DNA from: Mucor racemosus
Taxonomy: Eukaryota > Mucoromycota > Mucoromycetes > Mucorales > Mucoraceae
Reading direction: 5' to 3'
Assembly (NCBI GenBank): GCA_027405735.1
Contig: JAPEHQ010000001.1
Span: forward strand, 806,001 to 870,000
Length of the DNA stretch: 64,000 nucleotides
The position numbers and the translations under genes were made by a program. Position 1 is the first letter of the stretch. Each line of letters opens with the position of its first letter. Below the pieces are notes generated by a model that saw only the letters and a list, made by a program, of their open reading frames with translations, had not been told where the DNA came from and did not search any database. This document shows, piece by piece, positions 1 through 14,470 of this stretch.

Positions 1-1136
1 ATAAAGTTTTGTACACTTTTATTCCATGTAATTATCTCAAGTAAACCTATCGCTATATTTCAATTTTTGATGTGAACTATTACTCTTTACCAAATATTGA
101 TATTCCTGATAGCTAAATTACATTATTATTGTCAAGAAAATACGGGAAATACCAGGAATTTGATCTGGAACTGCTTTCTAAGCTGAAACAAACGCTGTGT
201 TACTACCATTAAATTAGGCGTTTTAAAAAAATTAAACTGAAATATCAATTATTCATTACTTATTGACCAAATGGGTGAATCAAAGTATATACAGTATATT
301 ATACGAGATGCATCCTATATTGCTCATAATTTTGTTAAAACCATAAAAAAATGCCATTTTTAAAGAATTATTTTATGCACTTTTTGCATTAATCTGAAAC
401 TCAAACATGGGCCAAACTATTTCTAGATCAAATATCTTCTTTCCATATTTTTATCACGAATTTTTTTGGGCATAAAAAACATGATAAACACCCACCTCCA
501 AACCCTTCCAGATGTAGGTAAAAATTGATAAAAATCTGTCAATCGACAATTTGACCCCAAAAATGGGATTCTTCACTATCCTTTACATATACTTGGGCTA
601 AAATGACCGGAATATTGTGATTTTTGAAAAACCACGCTTAAAAAAAAGCCTGAGATACATAAAGTGGCGTCTGTATAACCAGCCCATATTTTTTTATTTG
701 CTATTTACTGCAAGGAAGAGGTATATATTAACTAATGATAATTGTTATTTGGGTATTTTTGAGGATTTCATGCGGAACGTAAAATCGCATTATTATTCAA
801 ATCGGTATCACTAACAAAAATGTACGATAAAATGAATAATTTAGATGAATTGTATCAATTAAAAAATTTCAGCAAGTATAAATATACTTTCAAGATGAAA
901 TAGTATAGAAAAATTGACGTCAGATTCATTTTAATCGACTTTAAATCCTCTTTGAAATTTAAAATTTGAAAATCAACTCTGTTTGGGGTAGGCAATTAAG
1001 AGTGCCAAAGCTCATCAAAATACGGATCCTAACACATTTCAAAGTGCCGTAGAGATAGATCAAGTAGTGTTTTATCTAAGTTTTAAAATTAGTATTTTAT
1101 AATATTGCTTAGTGATATAGTAAATGTAGTTTATTT
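1..1136. other. AT-rich intergenic DNA, no gene recognised
   Basis: No reading frame here has splice structure or recognisable protein similarity; the short frame at 617-814 is chance. The base composition resembles the transposon islands further on, and this is probably old repeat DNA, but I found no second copy of it in the window. Confidence 0.5.
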
Positions 1137-1998
1137 AAGACTAGAAAAACTGTCTGCCATATCATATATTCATTGAAAAAATTGCAAAATTTAGCCCGCA
1201 GGGCGACTTCATAATTGAGCCCTGGTGAGATCAAACAGCTAGGTCTCTTATATACTATGATATACTTAAGTTTTAAATAAAAAAGTATTTTTTTTCAACT
1301 TTTTTTTATATTTAACCATAAGTGGTCTGAAAATTCAGATTTTGTAGCGAACATTTTCGGGGCTCATTTTACCCTTACCAACACTCGTGATTTTCATCAA
1401 AAAACAGAAAAATCAAATTTTGATACCAGAATCGACGTTTAAATATACTACATTGTGAGAGAAAATTGTAGCCATAACTAATACACATTTTATGAAAGCT
1501 TAATATTAAATATTAAGTAATGAAACTTAGCATTTTTGGCCCAAAAACGGTTTTTTGATTAAAGGATTTTCATGTTATATTTTGCAATAAAAATGTTTAT
1601 TATTTTTTATTGAGCAAATAGAGCGCTAAATTCGGCATATGGGTACATTTTTTGTTTTTATAATTGATAGTATAATTAACTCTAGATTTTCAAAACCAAA
1701 AAAAAAAATTAAAAAATGTCAAAATTGATGATCTGGACAAAAATAATTTTTAAAATTAATATTCCGTTTACAAGCCTTGTAAGTCTTAAAAATAAGAGAT
1801 TTTACGATATTTAAAAACTTTTTCAAGTATCTACGATATTGTACCTACTCGATTCAAGTTTATTGCTGTAAATCTTTACAACTTTTAATACTGTGCAATA
1901 GGGTATTTGATGAAAGTAAATCTTTACTTTCTGATTATCGCGTTAGAGTTGATTTGCATTAATTTTTCGTCTTACTTCTAAATCTCCAATGTCATAAT
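1137..1998 (+). repeat. Family A (CACTA-like) element fragment, copy A0
   Basis: This stretch aligns in the same order and orientation with 20640-21510, 23930-24790 and 53940-54800. Shared landmarks are the AATTGCAAAA block followed by GCGAC and AATTGAGC, the GATTTTCATGTTATATTTTG block near 1566 and the TTGATGATCTGGACAAAAAT block near 1725. Homology stops near 1998, just inside the dynein-like segment of the other copies, so only its last bases remain. The element's left end is missing and there is no coding capacity. It lies about 500 bp upstream of VPS13. Confidence 0.8.
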
Positions 1999-2504
1999 CA
2001 AGCTTTTGAAGTCTATTCATTATCACAGATAAGCCTTCATAACAACAGATGTATATGATATTCTTGCATTTTGAAATGTGTCCTTTTTATTGCTGTTGTT
2101 AAAGACAATATTTTGATTAGAATAATTACACTTATGATTTATAGACTATCTCCGAACCTTATCCACTCTGTTTTATTAAATACAGCGATGAAGGTTCATA
2201 ATATACAAGGACTCCAACCAAGCTATACTCCTAATTTGTGCCTGAAAGTGTTCGTATTAGCTCGGAAATTATCACGTGTAATGAATACACACCCAATTAG
2301 TCTTCCATCTCGGGCAGAAATGAGTGTGTACTAGCGCCATGAAATGGAGTCTAAAAGGGTAAACTCGCCCAATATGACATAATGATTGTCCATGTATTAA
2401 ATTCGCATAAAAAATGATCAAAAGGTTCACTTTACGTATTCTCTTTTTTTCCTTTTAATATATCATATTTACTTATAACCTAAAAATAAAAATAATAATC
2501 AAAT
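1999..2504. promoter_or_regulatory. Upstream region of VPS13
   Basis: About 500 bp between the family A fragment and the VPS13 start codon. It should contain the VPS13 promoter by position, but I cannot name a specific site. The frame at 2071-2334 has no support as a gene. Confidence 0.35.
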
Positions 2505-5500
2505 ATGTTGGAGTCTGTCGTCTCTACTCTTTTGAACAGAGTACTAGGCGCGTATGTCTCTAATTTGAATCATAGTCAGCTTAAAGTTGGTATTTGGTCA
2601 GGTAAATATGATTATATTCATATTAATTAATACAGGTATTAAATTTATTTTACCAGGTGAGGTTACATTGCATGACCTTAAGCTTAGACGTGAAGCATTG
2701 GATAAATTCAATTTACCTGTGGATGTATTGGAAGGTAAAAAAAAAAAAAAAAACAAAAAAAAAAAAAAAAAAAGTATCGTAGTAATATATATCTAATAAA
2801 AAAAGTAAAGGTTATCTTGGTGAACTCACATTAACTATTCCTTGGAACAACTTAAGAGGAAAACCAGTTGTTATTCATGTAAAAGATGCTTATGTATTGG
2901 CTGTACCAAGAAATGAGTCCAATGTAAATGATAAAATAAATGCTCGGAAATGTGTACAGAATATTAATTCCAACCCCCTTTTTTGTGTTGTAATAGATGA
3001 CAGCCGAAGAATTAGCTCAACGAGATCATGATGCAAAGATGACAAAATTGGAAAATGCTGAATTAATGGTTGATGCTAATGAACATGATACAGCTGAGGA
3101 TGCAAAAAATGATACATTTGCTAATCAGTTGCTCACAAAAATCCTAAACAATCTACAATTTTCAATCACAAACATCCATATTCGATATGAGGATGATATC
3201 TCAACAGACCATCGTTTTGCTGCTGGTGTTACTTTGAGTGAATTATCAGCAATTACTACAGATGAGAATTGGATTGCAAATACAATCGGTGAAACTGTAA
3301 ACACCATTCACAAGGTAAGTCTTTTTTATAGTTTCGAATTGACTGATTGGGATATTAACACCTATAAAATAGTTGGCTACATTGGAATCTCTTTCTGTAT
3401 ATTGGGATACAAATGCACCTACTTTATCTCAAAATGAAGATCATTCTGCATTTAAGGATTTGGTAAGATATCTTTATATACTCTAGAATAGTACATTTAC
3501 ACTAATTAACATAGATTGCTACTAAACATCATGTTCCAAATGAGCACCAATATGTCCTAAAACCAGTTTCCGGTACAGGAAGAGTGAAATTATTCAAAAA
3601 CTTTGGTGGGGATACACCCAAGATTGATGCCAATCTTTTGTTTGATGAATTATCGTTTGCAGTAGACAATGAGCAATACAGAGATACAATTCTGATGATT
3701 GATTTGTTCCATTCTTACTTAAAGAAACAAAAATACAAAAAACTTCATCCACCTAACGATATGACGCCCAAATCAAATCCCATGGAATATTTTAAATTTG
3801 CAGGAAATGCAGTTTTATCAGAAATTCATGAACGTAATGAACGTTGGACTTGGAAACGTATTAAAAAGAGAAGCGACGATCGAAAGTTATATCTGGAATG
3901 CTACGTGCAACATAAATTGGATAGAGCATCGCCCGAGGAGTTGGATAAATTGCATGAATTGGAAAGAGAATTGAGTTATGAAGACCTTAGATTTTATCGC
4001 AGTTTGGCAAAACCTAAACTTCGTAATGAAAAGGCTCGTATCGCTGCAATTGAGAAGAAACGCAAGGAAGAAGCAGCAGCAAACAGAGCAAATCAAGGGT
4101 GGGGTATTAGTAACTGGTGGTATGGTTCTGGTAGTAATCCAGCTAATGCTTCTAATGATGAAGCTTTAAATGAAGACCTTGTCATTACCGAAGAGCAGAA
4201 ACTCGAATTTTATGATGTTATTGATTACGATGCTGATAAAGCCGCCATTGCTGCATCAATTGATTTACCAAAAGATGTGAGTATTTTTTATATAAAATGT
4301 TATAACTATGATGACTAATTTGAAACTCTTAAAGACCATGTTGTTGTCATTAACGACATCACTCAACAGGGGTTCCTTTACTGTTCGTAAAGATCCTCAT
4401 GATAGACCTGCTGATTTAGTTTCACTTGTCTTTGACAATGTCAGTTTGGGCATGATTCAATACGTTGAATCTTTTACAGCTACAGCCGCTTTGGGTGATC
4501 TTTGTCTTTATGATGGTATTCGTGTCGATTCTCCTTACTATAAACTCATGGGAGCCAAAGATAAAGATAATACAGACGAAGAGAAACTCAAGAAACGTAG
4601 AATATCATCTTCAGCCGCAGAATTACTCTCACATGCAACTATCCAAGATCCTTTCTTTACTGTCAAATTCGAGCATAAACCACTTGATAACCGTGCTGAC
4701 AATGCTGTTGCATTATTCATGCGCAATATTGATATTGTATATAATCCTCTTGTCATTCATGAAATTGTTGATTTCTTCACACCTCCGGAAACCAGCGCAG
4801 ATAGTATCAATGCTTTGATTGAAGTTGCAGGCGATACATTAGAAGATATCAAAAATCAAACCAGAGCCAGTCTTGAATTTGCTTTAGATCAACATACTAC
4901 ATTTGATTTGCAAATAGATATGGATGCACCTGTTATTATCATTCCTGAAGATTGTTCCTTTATCACTTCTCGGGGTATTGTTATGGATGCAGGCCATATT
5001 AATGTCGAGAGTAAATTAGCTCCTCCTGATGCTTTGAACTTGCTTAAATCAAAATCTGCTGCTGATATGACCATTGAAGATAATATGAAGTTGCGTGAAT
5101 TAATGTACGATAAGTTTACTGTTCAATTAACACAAACTAAGATCCTTGTGGGTTCCATTGATACTTGTCTAGTACAAGTGCGTACACCTCGTGAAGAGTT
5201 ACGTTATCTTCACCTTGTCGATCGTATTGACATGACATTCTTGGCAGAGTTGTGTATTATTCGAAAGTCTGTAGAGATGCCTCGATTCAAGATATCTGGC
5301 CATTTACCCTTGTTAAAAGTGAACTTTTCAGATACTAAGTATCGTGGAATCATGCAATTACCTCGTTTAATTGATGAATCTGGTCTTTTAGGTGATAAAA
5401 AAGCCGATGAAACAGTTCAAGTTGGAAATGAATATGCTAGTATAGACAAGAAGAATCAAGTAGATCAACGCTGGTTCAATTTAATGAACACTCCTTTATG

Positions 5501-8500
5501 GAGCAAGGGCAAAGATGATGTGTTTATGGATACAGATAGTGAACACAGTAGCGATGAAAAGGAAGATTCATCGGTCGCCGAAACTATAGAGACAGAAGAA
5601 ACAGATCTCACTTCTACTAACAAGCCAAGCAAAATTGAAAAGGACAAGAATGGCAAAGATATCATCAACATGGAGGAGCGAATGTTTGAATTGAATTTCA
5701 AGGTGGATCGTGTTCTAGCAAATGTATTAGAAGCACAGCATCATGAAAATGCAGATGTCCCAGAAACTTTATTGTGTGAAGTAGACTTACAAAACTTGGT
5801 GTTAGGTTACAGTATGCGTCCAATGGATATGACAGTTCATCTCACATTACAATCTTTGGATGTTACAGATCGTATGAAGCATGGAAATGAATTCAAATAC
5901 TTGGTAACATCGGATCAATATGCTTTTCAACCTGGTCAAAGCCATGGTCAAGGTGAAATGAAGAATTTAGTCAATGTAGAATATGTTCGCTGTGATAAGA
6001 CTAGCCCTGAATATGTTAGCAAATACAAGGGTATAGATCAAACCGTACAAGTTACATTATCAACCTTGAACTTTGTTGTAACTCGTAGCTCTGTTTTACA
6101 ATTGCATAGTTTCATATTGCGCACATTTGTTGATGATGAAGTGACAAATAATACATCTAGCCACACTAAATCAAACGATTCTAATCGTAGACAATCTATT
6201 TCTTCACCAGCAGTTACTACTCCAAATGTTCCTGCATCCAAAGATAGTAGTAGTATTTATGTTCGCTTGTTATTAGATAGTGTTAATTTTGTTCTCAACA
6301 ACGATGGCGTTCGATTAGCTACTGGTGAATTGTCATTAGGTGATTTATCCACAATCATTTTGGATGGACAAGTCAATGTTGCTGCAAAATTTGCCAATTT
6401 TACATTGACTGATAACTTGACACCCACGCACAATAGCCCACAACATTCTACCAACAATCAATTATTGACCATTCAAGGCGAAGAGTTGATTGATCTACGT
6501 TATAATTCATATATTAATGATGGGCGCGAAGGCTATCCTGGACATGATCATGCACTTTATATCCGTATGGGTTCAGCGCAATTCAACTTTTTGGAACAAC
6601 CTATTCATCAGTTCATGGATTATCTTAGCAAATTTGCAGAAATGAAATCCACTTATGATATGGCTCGACAAGCTGCATTAGAATCAGCACAGCAATTAGG
6701 TCAAGCAGCTACAAAGATGCATTTTGACATTGTAATTGAGACACCTGTAGTTTTGTTCCCTGAGAATCATCAAAATGCGTCTGATGTTGTAGTTGCTCAT
6801 CTTGGTGAAATTTGGGCGTCTAATTCATTTGTTGATGAATCTGATGGTTGTATTAATACTATCAAGGCTGGTTTACGCGCTATTAACCTGACGTCCAAGT
6901 TCAATATCTCTCAACAGCTTCAAACATTACCTATTGTCGACGATATTGATTTGAATTTGGACATTAAAATTCCTCAAGAAATCTCCAAAACTCGTCCAAA
7001 TGTTGACATTTGTGGTAGTATCCAAGATGTTACTATGCGCTTAACAGAGAGACAATATGTATTCTTAATGGATGCTATCAATATGTTTTCTCGCGTCTTT
7101 TCAAGTAGCCCCGAGGAAGCCTCCTCTACATCAACATCAGATGGAGCAAATCTCACAAATAACTCATCGGAATTGCTCAATATTGCTAGTGAAAGCCCAT
7201 CAAGCAATAAAAAAGCAATCGAAATGTTTACAGAGAATGACAAATCCCATAATCTCCCTCGTATTCAAATCACCTTGGATGCAAAGACTATTGGATTGGA
7301 AATCTACAGGAATAATACCGACGCAGAAGCAAAGAATATTCAGAAACCTGATAGTTTGGCTCGCATTGCATTGAACAATACAGATGTTAAATTCAACATG
7401 TATAATGATGACTCTATGGATGTTAATCTAGTAGTTCACTCACTCACTGTTGATGATACAAGACCTGGAATCAATAGCAAGTTTAAGCATATTGTACCTG
7501 TGATTGAAGATGGTCATCAATTCGAGCTTCAATTAGATCTTAAAGAGCCTGATCCAGTTCGATCTGGTATTGTTGTAATGACAGTAAAGGATCCCAAGGT
7601 TATTTTATCGTTGGATCATGCATTCTTATTAAGAGATTTCTTTACGTTGCCGTTCAATGAAAAGGCTGAAGAACATAGAAGTCCAAGTACAAACCAAGGT
7701 CAACCACAACCACAACCACAAGGAATGGAATTGTCTTATTTACTTACTATTGTCAATGCTGAATTCATCTTGTTGGCCAATCCTGATCATGCTGATTCAG
7801 AAGCAGTTGTTTTGTCTACAAAGGAACTTTTGATAACACAACAGACAAAAACCGCTTTTGTTGTTAAACAAATGGGTATGTTTTTGTGTCGTATGGATAT
7901 GCGTAAGAAATCAACATTACGTTTTATTCAACCATTTGATGTCAATTTATCAATGAATGGTAATCCTAAAAATGATCAAGGTGGCCTTTTGACTGACCTT
8001 GTAATGAACATTGATCCTCTCGTTTTGCGATTATCTTACCGTGATGCCATGCTGGTGACAGATATCTTCAACAAGGCTTACGAACTTTACAGTGCGAGTA
8101 TGAAAGATGGTGAAAAGGCACAACAAACAACTGCAGAATACGCTCAAAGTCTCATTTCAACCTCTAATCAAAAAGACATTGATCGCTTAAATGAAATTGC
8201 TTTAGCACAAGAATCATTGCGTATATCTTTCCATGGTGCTCAAATTATTCTTATCGAAGAATTACATGAAACACCTATGGTGGATATGAATTTGAAACCG
8301 TTCAACGTTGAAGTAGCCAACTGGTCTAAAGCCTTGTCTGCAATGGTGGAATTCCAGGCTTATATCAACTATTTCAATATCAAAAATTCTCATTGGGAGC
8401 CATTGATGGAACCATGGAACTTTAGATTGGAATTAGCTCGTAATCCCTCAACCAAGAATGATCCTCTGAATGTCAAATTAATATCCAATTCTATTTTGAA

Positions 8501-11500
8501 TGTAAATATAACTCACACTTTCTTGGAGAGTGCATATAATACAATGCATTTGATGGATAAACAAAAGAATGTAAGTATAGTCTCAATACATTTACAAAAG
8601 CGATTTTATTTATTCACATAATCAATAGACAATCTTCAGTGGCGAAAGAGGTGCCGTAGCACCTTATGAATTGCGCAATAGAACTGGTTACAACATTATG
8701 GTATGGAATTCAACTAATTCCAAAGACGGACCTGTGATCAAGGAGATTAAAGATGGAAGCAATAAGCCTTGGTGGTTTGAAGATTGGAAAACTCGCCGCG
8801 AAACTACGTCTTTTGCCAGTAATAATTTGAATGTTCAAATTGATGGTGCTATGTGGGAGAGTTTGCGTGATATCCAATTAGATACTGAAGGTGAACATAT
8901 GCATTCGCTTAGACCAATGGTTAAAAATGTTCAACATCGCATTGTATTCGATGTGAAACTTGTTGATAATATCAAGATTGTTACTATTCGGTCTTCGCTT
9001 GTCATTGAAAATAGAACATTGTTGTCCGTGGATGTTGCTTCCATTGATCCTAGTGGCAAAATGGATGGTTCTGTCAAGAAGGTTGCTCCTGGAGAGGATT
9101 ATTCAATTCCCATTGAAAAGGCATACACTAATAGATTCTGTATTCGACCTGATGGTAAGTTTAATTCCTTTTATAACTCTTTTTTTTTTTTTTTTTTTTT
9201 TCAAATTTTGGTCCAATTTCATTCCGAATCCAAAAACTGCATACCTTTTGAAGCTAGCACCTTGAACTGCGAATTCTATGTTTTTAGTTGAAAACAAACA
9301 TAAATGTATATTTCAGATGTTGGGGAGTTTTTTCGTATGTTTTGTTGTTTGCAAAGCTGCTTTCAAACGCAAGAGAAAACTCTTTGAAAACTACAAATGT
9401 TGACATTGGATCTAAAATTTGGAAAAGGAGCAAAAAGATAAACTTGTCTATTTTGAATGAAAAACTCATTGATTGTATATCTTATAGCTGGATTTGGTTA
9501 TCGCTGGACTGAGAAGGCATTCCACTGGAAGGACTTTGCAAGCCCTGCAAAACCTCAAAATACATTTAGCTGTTTAGCGGAAGAAGCCGATAATAACATG
9601 CCGCCATTTATCTTTCAGATCAACGCCCGTTTAGACAAGAAGAGTATTTTATTTGGACAGTATCCTGTTATGGGTATACGATTAAGTGCTCCTATCGAGA
9701 TTGAAAACTTGTTGCCATTTGATTTCAACTTTCGCATTGTGGATAAGTCTTCTGGACAAGATTTCAGCTCTTATTTACGCAAAGGAGGTGTTACGCCAAT
9801 TCATGTCATTGAAAACGGCCATTTAGTTTTGTTAAATGTCGAAATGCCTGATACAGACTATAAACGAAGTGAATATGCTATTATCAGTACAAAGCGAACT
9901 GATGATTTGGATATCGATCATTCCATTGAGCTTATTAATCGAAAAGACAAGAGTAAACTGAATATCCGTATCAATACCCTTGATATTCCTGATTCTGGTG
10001 GAGCCAAAAAATACAGCATTTTCAGTCCTTATATCATCATTAACAAAACCGGTTTGCCCATCAGTTTCAAAGAAAAACCTGCATGGTCTGATGCTTTATA
10101 TTCCGTTGGAGAAACTGTTACCATGTGTAAACCTGGACCTAAGCCTGAGCCATTTATGTATTCTTATCCATATGTAGACAATCGAAACAGAACTTTGATT
10201 CAGGTTGATAAATCCGATTGGAGTCAACCTTTGAGTTTCGAAGCCATTGGTAGTGTATATGATGTTGCTTTACCAAATTCAGGTCGCACCGAAGAAATCC
10301 ATGTTGGTATCAATGTACAAGAAGGTCAAGGCCAATTCAAGCTTACTAAAACAATTACAATCACTCCTCGCTTCGTTTTGAGTAATCAAACTGATGAAAA
10401 TATTCGTTATCGTGTACCAGAAACCAAGAATGATTACATTTTAGAAGCTAATCAGCGTATTCCTTTATACAACATTCGTGTACAAAATGAAAAACAATTG
10501 ACAATTAAGCTTGAAGGTTACAGTAATTCATGGTCTGCACCTTTCAATATCCAAGATATTGGTGATGTTCATATTCGACTTTCCAATGATTACGGCAATC
10601 AAGATACTCTTATTAAAGTTTCCACAGTTATTCAAGATGCTACCATCTTTATTGTATTGAGAAAGGAAGCTGAAAACAACTGGCCTTACCTTTTAGTCAA
10701 CAAGACTAATGAAGACATGATATTTTATCAAGAAGATCCTGTTGTTTTACGAGATGATTATAGTTCTGCACCTGTCCGTAATCCTCGTATCAAGCGCTAT
10801 CGTTTATTGGCAAATTCTTCTGTTCCATATTCATGGGATCTACCTGCCTATAAAGACAAGAAGATTATAGTGAGCATTAATGGAAGGGAAAGAAGTATTA
10901 ATCTACAAGAAATTGGTAACATGTTGCCTTTCAGACATACCACTCGTGAAGGTACACCTACAATTACTTCAATTGATGTCAAGATTCGTGGATCTCGCCG
11001 TATTTTGGAATTGAAGCCATTCAGTCAAAGCGAAAGTTTGTTTAAACCTGTTTCCAATAGCAGTAGTTTGACCCGCGTAGATTCCTCTACATCTGTATCT
11101 TCTTCCGATTCTATTGCTAAAGAGGGATTTGAAGCTGCTGATATGGATATGTCTGTTAACGCTGTGTTCCAGATTCAATTGAAAGAAGTTGGTATATCAA
11201 TGATCAATAGGCAATTACAAGAATTAGCATATGCAACACTCAAGGGTATCGATCTAAAATTGACAGACTCTGCCATGTATCATTCTTTACGTTGGAACAT
11301 TGATTGGGTCCAAATTGATAACCAAATGTATGGATCCGTATTCCCTATTTTGTTGTATCCTACCAATTTAACTGATAATGGCAACCGTAAAGACAATAAG
11401 ATTCTTCCTACTGTTCAAATGGCATTGGATCGTGTTAAAGATGATTCTCATGGCGTTGTTTATTTCAAATATTTCTCCATCTTATTGCAAGAAATGAGTA

Positions 11501-12985
11501 TCGAATTAGATGAAACATTTGTATATGCTGTAATGGACTTTGTTCATTTTGACGATGGTCAAGCTGCCAATGATCCAACAAACGATGCCAAACTCTGGGA
11601 ATACACAACTGACATTCCTGATGTTAAACCTCATGATAACATTGCTCAAATATATTTCGAACTATTCAGCATTCAACCTATTCGATTTGATCTTTCTTTC
11701 TTGAGATCTGATCAAGATGATGATAAAAACAAGGCGCAGCAAGCAAATACTCCTTTGATGTATCTTGTTAATGCTTTAACTATGGCTATTGGTAACATTA
11801 ATCAAGCTCCTTTGCGATTTAATGCTTTGGCTATTGAAAATATTATGGCTAGTGGTCCTGATTTGGCCAATCGTATTTCTATTCATTATAGTGATCAATT
11901 GATTTATCAAGTACATCGAATTCTTGGTTCTGCTGATTTCTTGGGTAATCCTGTAGGTTTGTTTAATAATTTGAGTTCTGGTGTTGCAGAATTATTTTAT
12001 GAACCATGGCAAGGTCTGATTATGAGTGACAGACCCCAAGATTTGGGCTACGGTATAGCGAAGGTAATACCTTGAGATATATACAATATTGACTACATAT
12101 TAATATGATTTGTAATAATAGGGATTTGGCGGTTTTGTCAAAAAGAGTGTATTTGGTGTATCTGATAGCTTTACTAAATTTACTGGTAGTATTGGTAAAG
12201 GTTTATCTGCTGCTACAATGGATAGAGAATATCAAGATAGACGTAGAATGAACATGGCTCGAAATAGACCAAAGCATGCTCTTGTTGGTGTTGCTCAAGG
12301 CGCTACGTCTTTTGCTAATAGTCTTACAAGTGGTTTCTCTGGTCTTGTCGTAAGTTTTTAATGTTTGATTTTGTAAATTAATCAGGATATTAAAAAGTAA
12401 TTTAACTAGACTCGTCCTATGGAAGGTGCTACAAAAGATGGTGTTGGTGGATTCTTCAAGGGATTTGGAAAAGGTTTAGTTGGTGCTGTTACCAAACCTG
12501 TTGTAGGTGTATTTGATTTCACTAGTAATGTTACTGAAGGTATCCGTAATACAACAACTCCTACTGATACAAATATGATTGAGCGTGTTCGTTATCCTCG
12601 TTATATCGGCACTGATGGTTTACTCAAACCCTATTCTTTAAGAGAAGCAATTGGTCAACATTGGCTTAAGGATGTAGACGGAGGAAAATATATGGATGAT
12701 ACTTATATTGCTCATTGTCATGTTCAAAATGATGAGCGTGTTGCAATGTTGACTACTACTCGTGTCATGTTGATTCGCACTCGAAGACTTTCTGTTGAAT
12801 GGCAAGAACCCTTTACAGAAATTCAAACAATTAAACGCGAGCCTACTGGCATTGCGATCTACTTGAGAAGTATGAGTTGGGAACCATTCTTAATTATTTC
12901 GGATAAACATAGCAGAGAAGACTTTTTCAAGAAGATTGAAGAAGCTGTAATCAAGTATAATTCAACCCGTCGTCCCAATCAATAA
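2505..12985 (+). CDS. VPS13: Vps13, bridge-type lipid transfer protein
   Basis: Vps13 forms a long hydrophobic groove that carries bulk lipid between membranes at contact sites (vacuole, mitochondria, endosome, prospore membrane). I read 11 exons: 2505-2601, 2657-2734, 2811-2923, 2997-3314, 3373-3462, 3515-4276, 4335-8570, 8629-9154, 9488-12063, 12122-12349 and 12410-12985. All joins keep phase and give about 3,199 aa (yeast Vps13 is 3,144). The N-terminus [18 protein letters not shown], then [21 protein letters not shown], is the chorein motif. The middle is the extended repeat scaffold; the region around residues 2,000-2,450 matches the Vps13 adaptor-binding/SHR-binding part. Exons 10-11 hold the ATG2/VPS13 C-terminal segment (glycine-rich [16 protein letters not shown]), and the last 100 residues form the PH-like end. 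The intron at 9155-9487 is unusually long (333 nt) and carries a T tract. Confidence 0.96.
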
Positions 12986-13018
12986 AGGATAGCCAAGATA
13001 TTGTAATTTTCAAATATT

Positions 13019-13024
13019 AATAAA
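13019..13024 (+). terminator. Candidate poly(A) signal of VPS13
   Basis: AATAAA lies 34 bp after the VPS13 stop codon, in a suitable position for 3' end processing. AT-rich DNA yields such hexamers by chance, so this rests mostly on position. Confidence 0.35.
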
Positions 13025-13569
13025 ACTGTATTATTGTACATTGTAGTTATATATGAATATACGTTATGGTATTAAGTGTGCATCTATTGCAAATGTCCTA
13101 TACTCAGTATACTTCAAATGCAATACCCATTACATTCATTTTGTATCAGATGACTTCTTGAGAAGGCTTGGATTGGCCCAAATCCCATCATTTTCCTTCA
13201 ACAAAAAATCTTTGACCTCCTCTCCCCTAGTCTTAAACCTCTTTCACAAAAAATTGCCATCCATGCTGACCTCGACCCGAGATTCAGCCTTAATATAAGT
13301 TACTATTTAAACTTCCCAGGATTTAACATCAATCTTTAAATTTTGGTGGCTAAAAATGAACAAAGATCACTTATGCAACATTAAAATGATTTATAGCATG
13401 CGTAGCTTGTAAACACCAACACGGAAACTGATAAGTTTTGAATTTTTAAAAATTCAATTTTATAGATTTCAATCTTCAAAATCAGGACATAACCTTCTTT
13501 CTATAACGAACCACAAGCTAAAATACTTTTTATGATGTATCTTAGACACTGCTAAATATATATAAACTG

Positions 13570-14169
13570 GTTGCATTATATTACCTGCTCTTAACATTAC
13601 TTTATATCTCACAAAAAACTCAAAATCTCGTAGAATTTACTGCTTTTTCAATAAAAATTGGGTCCGACTTTTCATCCCTACTCAACTTTTTTTTTCACTA
13701 CATAACACCAAGAAAACATTATATGCCAATGTACCTGAGATGTTCAACTTTAATCTAAAAAAGAGTATCCGGAAATATCCTATTTTTTGCGGTTGGTATA
13801 GTTTTTTTAGTGCTGATGTTTCAGATTTTTGCAGGTAATTTGCTGCCAAAAATTGAAACTTTGAGCCTTCATATCTCTACAAAAATTCAAGCTATACTAG
13901 CACTTTTTTTATTTCTTTTTTTAACTTTTTTGAAGTAGATTTCAAAGTATCCATTAAATCGAGCAGTATGTTTTTTACATTCATGCCATCGACCTCGCTG
14001 AATTCTTTCGGACCCGATTTAGTTTTTTTTTTCAAAATATTAATTTTTCGTAGAGATAACCTCAAAAATAAGTACAAAGGAATACCTTTGCTTCTATTGC
14101 ATATAAATATTACCTCATAATTCAAGGTTACATAAAATAGATATACCTGATGTATCATTCTTAACCGGA
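13570..14169 (+). repeat. Repeat family R2, copy 1 (partial)
   Basis: Matches 26758-28045 and 56974-58575 in reverse complement and 36975-37990 in the same orientation. Landmarks are the CCGACTTTTCATCCCTACTC block near 13665, ATGTACCTGAGATGTTCA near 13726, TTGAGCCTTCATATCTCTAC near 13860 and the run ending in CATTCTTAACCGGA at 14169. No protein-coding content is visible. It abuts the LTR-like sequence at 14170; the same junction recurs at 26757 and 56974. The transposon class is not clear. Confidence 0.75.
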
Positions 14170-14470
14170 TGTTGAATCCAAAAGTATAACAATAGTTCAG
14201 GAACCGAAATTCAAGTCAATTAAACATCAACAGAACAATAGTTCCAGCATGATATTACAGCAGCATGATATTAAAGCATGATGTTCCACCATCATGCCAC
14301 ATTAATATAATAGTGAATAGACAACACCAATAATCCTTATCACATCATCATTTCCCTCAACTCAATTAGTATATAAACCCTCTTTATTTCCTTTTAATAA
14401 GCGATATCTCTTTACTTGATTGAATTTCTAGTTTTATTTAACATAAACATAATATTCTGATAAATCAATA
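14170..14470 (+). repeat. LTR-like repeat LTR-3, copy 1
   Basis: Begins TGTTGAATCC and is repeated in inverted orientation at 26395-26757. The best-conserved block (about 14365-14466) includes TATATAAACCCT, a plausible TATA box, and CGATATCTCTTTACTTGATT. The TG start and promoter-like block suggest an LTR, but I found no matching target duplication. The 3' boundary is approximate. Confidence 0.55.

Noticed and set aside
3315..3437. Extension of VPS13 exon 4 into [11 protein letters not shown]
   Set aside because: This is a retained intron: the GTAAGT donor at 3315 and the acceptor before 3373 restore [16 protein letters not shown], which fits the family.
14170..14470. Attempt to define LTR-3 by target duplication
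   Set aside because: CCGGA before 14170 has no partner after 14470, and the second copy shows none either, so LTR status remains unproven.
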